From the NCBI RefSeq assembly GCF_031143425.1, contig NC_090447.1, positions 138,217,106 to 138,281,105 of the forward strand: a stretch of DNA of 64,000 nucleotides, written 5' to 3'. Source of the stretch: Pleurodeles waltl (Eukaryota > Chordata > Amphibia > Caudata > Salamandridae). Shown here piece after piece: positions 55,643-64,000 of this stretch (within the stretch, counting starts at the first letter, position 1; every line of letters begins with the position of its first letter). Made by a program: the position numbers and the translations under genes. A model generated the notes under the pieces. It had not been told where the DNA came from, did not search any database, and saw only the letters and a program-made list of their open reading frames with translations.

Positions 55643-56184
55643 GATGTGGTGTGGGTGATGTGTGAGGTGATGTTTGTTGTGATGTGTGAAATGTTGTGCT
55701 GGTGTGTGTTGTTTGAGGTGTGTGGATGTTGTAGGAGTGATGGTGTTGTGTGCTCGTGGATGCTGGTGTAGTGTTGGCTCTTCTCTCTCTGTGCTTCTTC
55801 ACCAAAATGTTGTTGTAAGGGTTTGTGGGTAATGTGTATGTGTGTTTTATAGTGGTGTGGGTGTGTGGGTGTGCTGTGTGTATGTGTATCAGGTGTGTGT
55901 ATTTCAATTTGTCCAATGTAGTTGTGTTTTGTAAATGTGTGTGTATTTTGAGCATTGATTCGTGGGTCGTGATAGTGTGGGCGTATTCCTGTTGGCGTGA
56001 TGGTGTGGGTTTTGGTATCGCCAGTTTATCACTGACCTTTGGTGTGGCGCACTTGTGTGGGTGTCTGTATCGTGGCGGATTACGAGATGTGGGTCGTAAT
56101 ACATATAGCGGATTTCCGACTGTATTTTGGCGCTCTTCAGCACAGCGGTAAGCGGGATTTACCGCCAGGGTTGTAATGAGGGCC

Positions 56185-58509
56185 TCAGTGTTACAAAAGT
56201 AAAGGTACTTTATTTTGGTGACACAAATACCAAAAATACCATAGAGGCTATACTCCCTTAGGGAGTAATAAATACACAAATTATATCCACTAGTATGCAG
56301 AAATAGGCATAAAACAGTTAGAAAACAGTGAAATATAGTGAAAATTACAATATAGAATAATGGCCCTAGGGAGAGCACAAACCATATACTAACAAAATTG
56401 GAATGTGAGAGTCGGTCCCCACCTAGGTAAGTGGGGACCGACTGGGAGCTGGGAGTACTAGGAAAGCCCAAAGGTAAGTACCACAACACCCCCCAGCGAC
56501 CAGGAAAGCAGGAGTAAATCACTATAAATTCCCCAGAACACCCACTTAGGAAAGAAGAAGAGTAATGCAAAGCCAAAAAGGGACTGCAAGACACCAAAGG
56601 TGGATTCCTGGACAAGAGGACCTGTAAAAGAAGGGGACCAAGTCCAAGAAGCACAGCAGAGTCCAGGAAGGGCAGGAGTTCCTACCCACCAGGATGAAGG
56701 TGCAAGAAGTGAAGCACCGGTGTAGAAGAAGCGTCAGCACTGCACCCAAGAAGATGAAGTCGGTTTCTGGAGGATGCAGGTGATGTCCCACGCCGGATGG
56801 AGGATTGCAATCTGGTTTCCGTCTTCGTGTTCCGCCATCAAGCCTTGGTACACACAAAACTCATGGTTAGCAGAAAGTGTAGCTTCCTGGGACCAGGAAG
56901 GACCAGGTGGACTCTACCCAGGAGGGGGAGTCAAAAGGGGCCCTAAGTGAGGCAGAGAGCCTACAGAAGCCCAGGCAGCACCCACAGGAGTCTCACAGGA
57001 CAGGGACAGAAGAGTCACAGAAGAGGCCCACACAGCACTATTAGAAAAGCTCCCACGCTGCCGGAGAACCACTCAGGGAGATGTGTATCACAGGAAGGAG
57101 TGCTGAGGGCTGGAGCTTCAAGATGCCTGAAGAACTTGTGGAAAGGATGCCAACAAGCCTTGGCAGCTGCAAAGGATGTAGTGGAAGGGGGTGCTGTGCT
57201 GCGTGGGCAGGCAAGGGCTTACCTCCACCCAAGTTGGACAGCTGTAAGAGAGGACCTCACAACCACTTCAGTCTACCACTCGTGATGCAGGATCTACACA
57301 GCTCAGCAGGACAGAGGATTCATGCAGTCGTTATTGCAGTTGGTGTCTGCAGAAGCAGGGAAGTGCCTCCTTCACTCCAATAGAGATTACTTATTTCTTC
57401 TGATGAAGGCGGAAGACAGGCTGTTCTCAGAGGATGCACGACCGGGCAAATGTTACAGTTGCTGAAAGGAGCTGGAGATACAATGTTGCAGAAGGCATCT
57501 AGCTTCTTTGTTGCAGCGTGTAGGGTTCTGAAGATTCCAGATGCAGTTTCTTCAGTCAGATGTCAAAGTGGAGGGTGAAGAGGATTCCTGCTGGAGTCTT
57601 TCAATACGAATTAAAGGAACAACCCAAAGGAGAGACCCTCAATAGCCCCGAAAGGGGGATTGGTCACCTAGTTGAGTGACCACCTATCAGGAGGGGGCTC
57701 TGATGTCACCTGCTGGCACTGGCCACTCAGATGCTCCCAGAGTTCCATGTCAACCTGGAATCCAAGATGGCAAAACCAAGAGACCCTCTAGAGGAGCTCT
57801 GAGCACCACCCCTGCGGTGGTGATGGACAGGGGAGTGGCCACTCCCCATCCCTTTGTCCAGTTTCGCTCCAGAGCAGGGACTAGGGGTCCCTGAACCTGT
57901 GTAGACTGGTTTATGCAAGGAGGGCAGCAAATGTGCCCTTCAAAGCATTTCCAGTGGCTTGGGGAGGCAACTCCTCCCAAGCCTGTAACACCTATTTCCA
58001 AAGGGAGAGGGAGTAACACTCCCCACACTCATGGAGCACAGGAAATGGCCCTGGAGTTCATGGGGGCACCTATGCTAGTGCAGGGGTACCCTCACACACA
58101 GGTACTTGGCACCCTGCCCTCTGGGATGGAAGACCTTCTATAGGGGTGACATATAAGTGACCTGGTGCAGTGAAAAGTGGCAATGAAAGGGTGCTAGCAC
58201 CTTTTCACGCAGGCTGCAATGGTAGTTCTGCTGAACCCTTTTCGTGGGCTCCCTATGGGTGGCAAAATATATGCAGCATTCCATAGGGATCCTCTGGAAC
58301 CCCAATACCCTGGGTAACTAGGTACCATATACTAGGGAATTGTAAAAGGGGCACCAGTGTGCCAATTGTGGGTGAAATACAGAGTTTTGGGAGAGACAGC
58401 ATAAGCACTGGATTCCTGGTTAGAAGGATCCCAGTGAACACAGTTAAACACATTGACATCAGGCAGAAAAAGGGGGTAACCATGCCAAGAAAGAGGGTAC
58501 TTTTCTACA
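56185..58509 (-). mobile_element. Gmr1-like 5' LTR, outer part
   Basis: Resumes with TCAGTGTTACAAAAG after Harbinger C and aligns to 16026-18407. It ends GGGTACTTTTCTACA. With 35029-35248 it gives an LTR of about 2.54 kb. Outside it DIRS gag begins. Confidence 0.87.
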
Positions 58510-58964
58510 CCTGGACAATGCCATAAAAAGAACTGTTTTTGATGTAGATATCTCCTGACGGACAAAGAATGTTTCCTTTCTTTAAAGACTTTATGTAGCT
58601 TCTTCTCCAGGTCTTGTCAAACAGACAAGAACCCGTGAAAGGTAGTCTCCATGGCATAGACCATTGTGCGGAGTCGATATTCCAACTTTTAAGAAATAAA
58701 TTCCAGCTGGCTGCAACAGATGCCCCACAGGACAAAGAGGACGCCCTCAACCAATCAAAGGCAATATCGGACAGGACTTCCATCTGCCTCTCTATTGATT
58801 CCAAAAGGTCAGGATACTGCCCACCTTCTTGATTCACCTTAAAAAGAGTCTTGTAGTCAGTCAATAAAGACTGCACCACATAAGCACCACATATTCCAAG
58901 GTGCAATGCGAGATAACCCCCAGTGTATGCCTTCTTCACTGAAGAATCCACTTTTTTATCTTAA
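58510..58964 (-). pseudogene. DIRS gag-like ORF fragment
   Basis: The minus frame (58951 inward) includes VKKAYTGGYLALHLGICGAY, RQMEVLSDIAFDWLRASSLS and LKSWNIDSAQWSMPWRLPFT, then GSCLFDKTW. The pattern (two helical repeats and a LPFxGxxLFG block) is that of the first ORF of vertebrate DIRS elements. It stops at the LTR edge on its 3' side and at a gypsy element on its 5' side. Confidence 0.68.
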
Positions 58965-59290
58965 ACATTGAAATGAAGTAGGATACCGTAGGTGGTTGTT
59001 TCTTATATTGTTTATTTTAGCCAGCAGTATATACACCTCATCCACCACACTTCCTTCTGCTCCCAATTGCTTTCCTTCTCAAATGAATATTCCAAAGCTC
59101 TATGGTAACCAATGGAATGTAACACATCATAGTTGCTGTGTCACATTCCAAGTCAGATTACCACACACATCCTTCTTCTTAACACAACAGAAACAATAAG
59201 CATTGCATACCATCTGTAACACGAAACATGTCCCAACATTTTTACATTAATAATAAAACTTTTAAATACACCTATAGGTTCTTACTTTTT
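58965..59290 (-). mobile_element. Putative 3' LTR of the second gypsy element
   Basis: On the minus strand an A-rich run (aaaaaaagtaagaacctata) is followed by TGTATTT and, later, a TATATA element and AATAAA near 59015-59035, before DIRS sequence starts. Order and spacing fit a short LTR, but without a second copy its borders are guesses. Confidence 0.4.
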
Positions 59291-60575
59291 TTAGACAAAA
59301 CATTCTAAAAATTTAGGTTTCTTACAAACTCTCAAGCTTCTTCTTAACTCTTTCTTATTTTCGTTTTCTTCTTTTTTAGCTGCAATCACTTTAGATTCCA
59401 TGGATGCATCCAATCCAGAAGAGACCTTCACTACTCTACCCAAATTCCATATTGTGTGATCTTCAGGGCTCATGGCATTCTCAAGTACTTTAATCACTCT
59501 CTGAGAAACAGAGAACTTTGACTGTAACTTAGAGATACCAACTCTAGGATTCTTAATCTTGACCATGTCACAAACTAAAATCTTCATTTTCTTGACTGTC
59601 TTGCGATTATCAAACATGGACTTCCTTTCTGACAGTTTCAGTTGCCCACTTCCGGATTTTTTATCTCATTCCATTCTAGATTCAAACTATGCCCTGATTT
59701 GACATTTACCCAGGAAGGACATGTCATGTGTTGAGTTTCCTTCTCTTACACAATTCAAGAGGTAAATACCTGTGGTAATATGTGGTATCAATCTAGAGTT
59801 TTTTGTCCTACACAACAATTCTTTCTTCCAACATTCAGTGTTTGCTATCGCTCTTTGTATAGTCTCTTTCAACACCTTGTTCAGTTTCCCCACCATGCCA
59901 TTCGTTTTGGGTTGATACAAGGCTGATTTCTTGTGTCTGATACCTCTGTATCTAAAATACATCTCTATCTCATGTGACACCAGTTGAACCCCATTGTCCG
60001 TTATGATAGAAGTAAGGAAACGCTCTCTTTCAAACACCTGATCAAGAAATTTCTTTGCATCTTGTGTTTCCACAGAGTTGGTATTTCCGACCTCAGGCCA
60101 CCTTGAATACATGTGAATCAGTACAATTTCATATTTATGTGTACAAGTATGTTTTATTGGACCTACAAAAGTTTATAGCTACTTCATGCCAGGGTTCTTT
60201 CAGGATCTCTCTCAACTTCATAGGCTGAACTCTGCTTGTAAGTGTTTTATCAGCATTGATACATTCTACACATTCTCTTACACATCTCTCAACTTGAACA
60301 TTCATACCCGGCCACTAATACATTAGTCTGAGTCTCTCCTTTGTTTTGCATATTCCTGGATGACTCTCACGAGGTAACAATATTACATTTTTCCACAAGC
60401 ACTTTGGACAACCTAACCTAGTTCCGCTCAATACCACTTCTTCCTCTACAGACAATTCATCCTTGACTCGCCAAAACCCACAACTTTGCTCATTAATCGC
60501 CTCATTCCCTCTCCAACCATTTTTATTCTTACAAATTACTTCCTGCATGACTTCATCATTCTTTAGCTCATCCAT
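59291..60575 (-). pseudogene. Integrase of the second gypsy element
   Basis: The finger region has ESHPGICKTKERLRLMYWPG and, just downstream, CVRECVEC (60375-60240). The core frame (60112-59687) has SIITDNGVQLVSHEIEMYF (second Asp) and TNGMVGKLNKVLKETIQRAI, where the third catalytic residue Glu has become Gly. The C-terminal piece (59617-59291) has CDMVKIKNPRVGISKLQSKF, typical of the gypsy integrase end domain. The enzyme is dead. Confidence 0.85.
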
Positions 60576-60799
60576 CCACTCTTCTTCTTTAACAATACCT
60601 TATTTGATCAAAAACACTTAAAAATAATCACCTTAATTTCCAATCACCTCTTGCACAGATACATTATCTTTGTCCACTGGACACGAACAACAATCAGCTA
60701 AACTATTTTCCATTCCAGGAAAATACAATATATTGAATTGAAAGTCTTGTAAAGCAACCACCCCATGTCTAATCCTCCCTCACACAGCATCTAATCCCT

Positions 60800-61990
60800 T
60801 CCTCTTAAAATCTTAAAATCTCTCTGAGACGCTTATGGTCAGTTTTTGCCTGAAACTTACTGCCCCAAACAATATTTCTTAATTTTTGTATTTCCCAAAA
60901 GATTGCCAATGCCTCCTTTTCAATGACAGAGTAATTCAATTCTGCCCCCTTTAGACCTCTCAAAATAAACAAAATTGTTTTCTCCTAACCATCTTGTTTC
61001 TGTAGCAATAAGGCTTCAAGACCTTTCACACTTGCATCTGTCATTATAGTTGCTTCCTGTCCCACCAGAAAGCTTTGCAAACAGGAAGCTTTTCTTAAAC
61101 TTTGTTTTATGTTCTTGAATTCATGCTCACATGCCTCACACCAGTTGAAAATAATACATTTCTTCACTCAGCATCTCATAGTTCTAGTCTTTTCCGTAAA
61201 ATTGCTAATACATTTATTATAGTACTCCACCATACCAAGGAATTTAATAAACTCATCTTTGGAAATCAGACTACTGAGGTTATCAATGGTATCAACTAAC
61301 TCCTTTTTTGGTTCAATGCCTCTAGAAGTTATTTTATGTCCTAGATAATTGATCTCATCGAGTCTGAATTGACATTTTTCAGATTTCAAAGTTATACCAC
61401 TCTTCTTTCATTTCTGAAATACTTGTCTTACATATTCATTGTGCTCTTCTTCATTCACTCCATACACCAATATATCATCATGGTATTTTCTGATGCCTCG
61501 GACTCCTTTTAGTACCTTTTCCAAAACCTGCTGAATGACTGCAGCAGCTGAAACCAGATCAAAAGGCATGCAAATATACTTGTAAGTACCGAAAGGAATG
61601 ACAAAAGCAATCAATTCCTGTGAATGCTCATGCAGGTTTACCGGGTGGTAAGCAGAGGTTAAATCAAGAGATGAAAAATATTGTGCCCCCTTTGACATGA
61701 ATAGCATTTCATTTATATTTGATAAAGGACAATGGTTAACTATAATGTTCTTATTCACCACTCTCAAATCTATGCAAAGCCGAACATCACCGTTAGATTT
61801 TCTTGCCATTAGCACGGGGCAAGCTACTCAGTGTCCTCCACCTCCTCAATTATCACATTCTTTTTCATTTTTTCCAATTCATTCCTCATCTTTTTCTTCC
61901 CATCAAAGGTACACCTCTCTTTCTGCTCACAACCGGTACAGCCCCTTTCTTCTTTTTTTGATTTTGTGCACATAATTCATTACATTCTTG
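60800..61990 (-). pseudogene. Reverse transcriptase and RNase H of the second gypsy element
   Basis: RT (61815-61408) contains SNGDVRLCIDLRVVNKNI, FSSLDLTSAYHPVNLHEHS and the active site KYHDDILVYG with both Asp. The connecting part (61389-61168) has INYLGHKITSRGIEPKKELV. RNase H (61167-60985) starts with FNWCEACEHEFKNIKQSLRK and holds TIMTDASVKGLEALLLQ. Stops separate the blocks. Confidence 0.88.
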
Positions 61991-62096
61991 TAATACTTCA
62001 GGAAATTCTTGTTCATATTGTGGCCTGCCAATGTGAGATGTACCTTTATCTACTGTTGTAACCTGTTGTACCTGTTTAAATCTTACTGCTGGATTT

Positions 62097-62677
62097 TCAT
62101 TTACGTGACTGTACTGTACCTTCCTTGTCCTCTCTCTTTATTTCCTCTGCACATGCCTGACTATGTTCACTTGTCTTTGCTATGTTGATCACTTCAGTAA
62201 GTGAGGGATTATCTTTTTGCCAAAATGAAAATGTTGCCTTCTTTATGTTGCATCCCAACATCAATTGATCTCTCAAACGTTCTTTTCTGTTGCCCCAAAA
62301 GTTACAAGTTGAGACTTTTGCAACACAGGTGTGTATTCTTCTACTTTTTCCCAAGGTCTTTGTAACTACTTGCCAAATTGATATCTCTCTGAAACTGTAG
62401 ATACTTCAAGCAATTCCTGAAAATCTAATTTCTTCACACAAATCTCATAACCATTTAAATCATGTGATTTATCTGGGGTAAGTTCAGCTAGATTTTCAAA
62501 CACTTCTTGTCCTTCTGAACCTAAACAATGTATCAGTAAGGACATTTTCCTCTCTGCACTCAAAGAAGTGCCACATACCCTTGCATAATACCTAAATACT
62601 GATTTCCATTTCTTCCAAGGAATCACTGGATCACCAGGATTCATTAAAAAGAAAGGAGTAGGAGTTACATTTGGCAT
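62097..62677 (-). pseudogene. Gag of the second gypsy element
   Basis: Starts MPNVTPTPFFLMNPGDPVIP and continues KKWKSVFRYYARVCGTSLSA, LLIHCLGSEGQEVFENLAEL, a vertebrate gypsy capsid pattern. A second frame (62354-62097) has RKERLRDQLMLGCNIKKATF. A frameshift lies between. Confidence 0.78.
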
Positions 62678-62923
62678 GCTAAGTTCCTTGAATGAAACAA
62701 TATAAGGATGATGCCAACTTAAACAAAATAAACTTGAATAAGAACAACACTACACACACAAAATGACTAGTATTATATGCAACTGGCTGAAAGTTATGTT
62801 TAAAGCTTCTCTCTAATGAAGTCAGAGTGTGCACAACACATATGACAGTAGTCAAATAAGATACATATATTGTCCAATTCAAGGTCTTCACAAATTATGT
62901 CAGCACTCAAATCAAACACAGTT

Positions 62924-63089
62924 CTTATAGAGACAGGTGTGCGAATCACTGCTTTGTGATTCATACTACAACAACAGTGATGTCCTTGAATATGATGTGC
63001 ACAGCACTTATAGTGACAGGTGTGCGAATCACCGCTTTGTGATTCACACTACACCTATAAAGTTGTCCTTTAATATGGTGGTGGCATCA
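62924..63089. repeat. 83-bp direct repeat with internal hairpin
   Basis: cttatag(a/t)gacaggtgtgcg begins at 62924 and 63007. Each unit has the palindrome gaatcac-tgcttt-gtgattc. A third, strongly diverged trace may follow. It lies upstream of gag of the second gypsy element. Confidence 0.75.
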
Positions 63090-63130
63090 CTAACTTCGTA
63101 ATTCAAAGTATACCGCTGTTCAAAACTTGG

Positions 63131-64000
63131 TGTTGTTACGACTCTATCATCCCATTTCTAAGGGGCACTGTAAGGGGACTCTCAGTAGCCTGGGAATCAC
63201 CTTGAACACTTATCTAGAGTCCCTTGCTGACCCTTGTTTGTTTCTCTTTTTGCCATGGTATACTTGTGTAGTACTACATTTACTTCCTGGGACTGCAAAT
63301 CCCATAATGCACAGCCTGGTAGTCAGGAAAGCCTGGATTCTGTTTCCCATTGTTTTCTATGGGAGAAGTTCAGTTGCTCATTTTCACCGGATCCTCTCCT
63401 CCAGGACTTGCAAGTGTCTGAAATTACACACACCTGAGACCTCTCGTGTGCAGCCTAGCTTGGAACTGCTTATAAGCAGCCATTTCCTCAAGATCCCCGT
63501 CGTGCATTGGAGTTCGATTCCTTTGTGTTACAGACCCCTTATCGGATGGTGTTCCAGTTTTGTTCCTGTTCTGTTCCAGCTTGATCCTGTTTCCTGTTTC
63601 TATGCCCTGCTCCTGATTGTTCCAGCCAGAGTCTGCTACCTATATCTTAGCCTTGTACCTGTTTGTTTCTTCCAGAGCCTGCTCCCTGTTTCTCTGTTCT
63701 GCTCCTGCCTGGTGTCAGTCTGAACCTGCTCTCTGTTTCCCAGTCCTGTTTACTGCTTATTCCTACTCCCTGTATTTCAGCCCTGTCCTTGCCTATTCCA
63801 GCCAGAGCCTGTTCCCTGTTTTCCAGTCCTGTCTCTGTTTGTTCCAGCCAGACGTTTGCACCCTGTTTTCAAGTCCTAGTCCTGCCTTTGCTTCAGCCTG
63901 AGCCTGTTCCCAGTTCCTGCCTATTAGTTTGTCCCTTCTGTTTCGGTTTCCTCTCAGTATTTGTGTCTGGTAAGTGTTCTATCAGTCTTCCCCAATGTAT
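63131..64000 (+). mobile_element. Putative LTR or promoter of an unseen plus-strand retroelement
   Basis: Begins TGTTGTTACGACTC. At 63290-63310 it has ggactgcaaatcccataatg, close to the ZNF143/Staf binding consensus, and tataag at about 63472. No other copy in the window proves the LTR ends, and the window stops before any coding part. Confidence 0.35.
63560..63960. repeat. Decayed TC-rich tandem repeat
   Basis: Variants of ttccagccagagcctg followed by ctccctgttt recur about every 55-65 bp with many changes. The open frames across it reflect the low-complexity composition. Confidence 0.55.

Larger units (their letters stand above)
35249..56184 (+). mobile_element. Harbinger C (20.9 kb with nested Harbinger D)
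   Basis: Inverted ends GGCCCTCCTTACAACC / GGTTGTAATGAGGGCC with TCA duplicated on each side (35246-35248, 56185-56187). Subtracting D leaves about 7.95 kb, matching B. The left subterminal region has the palindrome accgccaacaggctggcggt (35295-35314), the same cassette as in the hairpin MITEs. Genes: transposase (three exons, +) with Myb/SANT gene 1 antisense in intron 1, and Myb/SANT gene 2 (-) downstream. Confidence 0.9.
15633..58509 (-). mobile_element. Gmr1-like Ty3/gypsy retrotransposon hosting four nested DNA transposons
   Basis: Bounded by two LTRs starting TGYAGGA and ending CTACA, with CTTGG at the left flank and CCTGG at the right, a plausible 5-bp target duplication with one change. 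On the minus strand the order is 5' LTR (58509-35029), primer site, gag, protease, integrase, RT, RNase H, polypurine tract and 3' LTR (18407-15633). Integrase lies directly after protease, and RNase H directly before the polypurine tract. In ordinary Ty3/gypsy elements RT-RNase H precede integrase; the Gmr1 group is known for this inverted order. Harbingers A, B and C, with D inside C, account for about 33 kb of the span. Confidence 0.85.
10481..58964 (-). mobile_element. DIRS-type retrotransposon, split by the Gmr1-like element
   Basis: Reading the minus strand from right to left gives gag (58964-58510), a 42.9-kb insert (58509-15633), RT (15632-13977), RNase H (13787-13430), recombinase (12350-10908) and the inverted repeat (10733-10481). 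This is the DIRS gene order, with tyrosine recombinase instead of integrase. The gag frame runs into the LTR boundary at 58510 and RT sequence resumes at 15632, so the Gmr1-like element inserted between them. The right end is cut at about 58965 by another gypsy element. Confidence 0.82.
58965..62677 (-). mobile_element. Second Ty3/gypsy element, canonical order, degraded
   Basis: On the minus strand: gag (62677-62097), RT and RNase H (about 61990-60800), integrase (about 60575-59291), then a putative 3' LTR. No protease was recognised. This is the normal gypsy order, unlike the element at 15633-58509, and the sequence is more AT-rich. Many stops and shifts. No matching right-hand LTR was found. 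Confidence 0.8.

Noticed and set aside
63127..63723. 198-codon open frame near the right end
   Set aside because: Low-complexity TC-rich repeat and putative LTR sequence; Leu/Phe/Ser-rich translation with no conserved motif.
1..64000. Search for tRNA, rRNA or conserved host exons
   Set aside because: No cloverleaf, rRNA core or multi-exon host protein was recognised by reading; a covariance-model and protein search would be needed to exclude small ones.

Overview
The window reads as intergenic DNA of a giant-genome vertebrate, most likely a salamander. A newt such as Pleurodeles is my best guess, because its genome is known for an expansion of Harbinger transposons. No host gene was recognised. 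Nearly every base belongs to transposable elements nested inside one another, and most of their genes carry stops or frameshifts.

Outermost visible layer: a DIRS-type tyrosine-recombinase retrotransposon on the minus strand. Its gag fragment is at 58510-58964, and its RT, RNase H and recombinase are at 15632-10908. Three GC-rich MITEs made almost wholly of concatenated hairpins sit in its RT, RNase H and recombinase. The left part of this assembly is tandemly duplicated: copy 1 runs from beyond the window start to 8831, copy 2 from 8832 to 18240, with an offset of about 9.4 kb.

Second layer: a minus-strand Ty3/gypsy element (15633-58509) inserted between the DIRS gag and RT. It has 2.5-2.8 kb LTRs, a gag resembling the SCAN domain, a DTG protease, and integrase upstream of RT-RNase H. 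That is the domain order of Gmr1-like elements. Third layer: three related Harbinger transposons sit inside it. A (19424-23921) is truncated by a deletion, B (25029-33022) is about 8 kb, and C (35249-56184) is 20.9 kb including its own insert. Each has a plus-strand transposase whose first intron contains a whole minus-strand Myb/SANT gene. B and C also carry a second, different minus-strand Myb/SANT gene downstream. Fourth layer: Harbinger D (36297-49283), from a different family, sits in a 64-bp minisatellite within C. It also carries a transposase and two Myb/SANT genes.

Right of 58965 lies a second, canonical-order Ty3/gypsy element on the minus strand (to about 62677), then a short direct repeat and a putative plus-strand LTR with a decayed TC-rich repeat to the window end. 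The most unusual material is the Harbinger system: three-gene autonomous elements, an antisense gene nested in the transposase intron, and hairpin-cassette MITEs that share their terminal palindromes.
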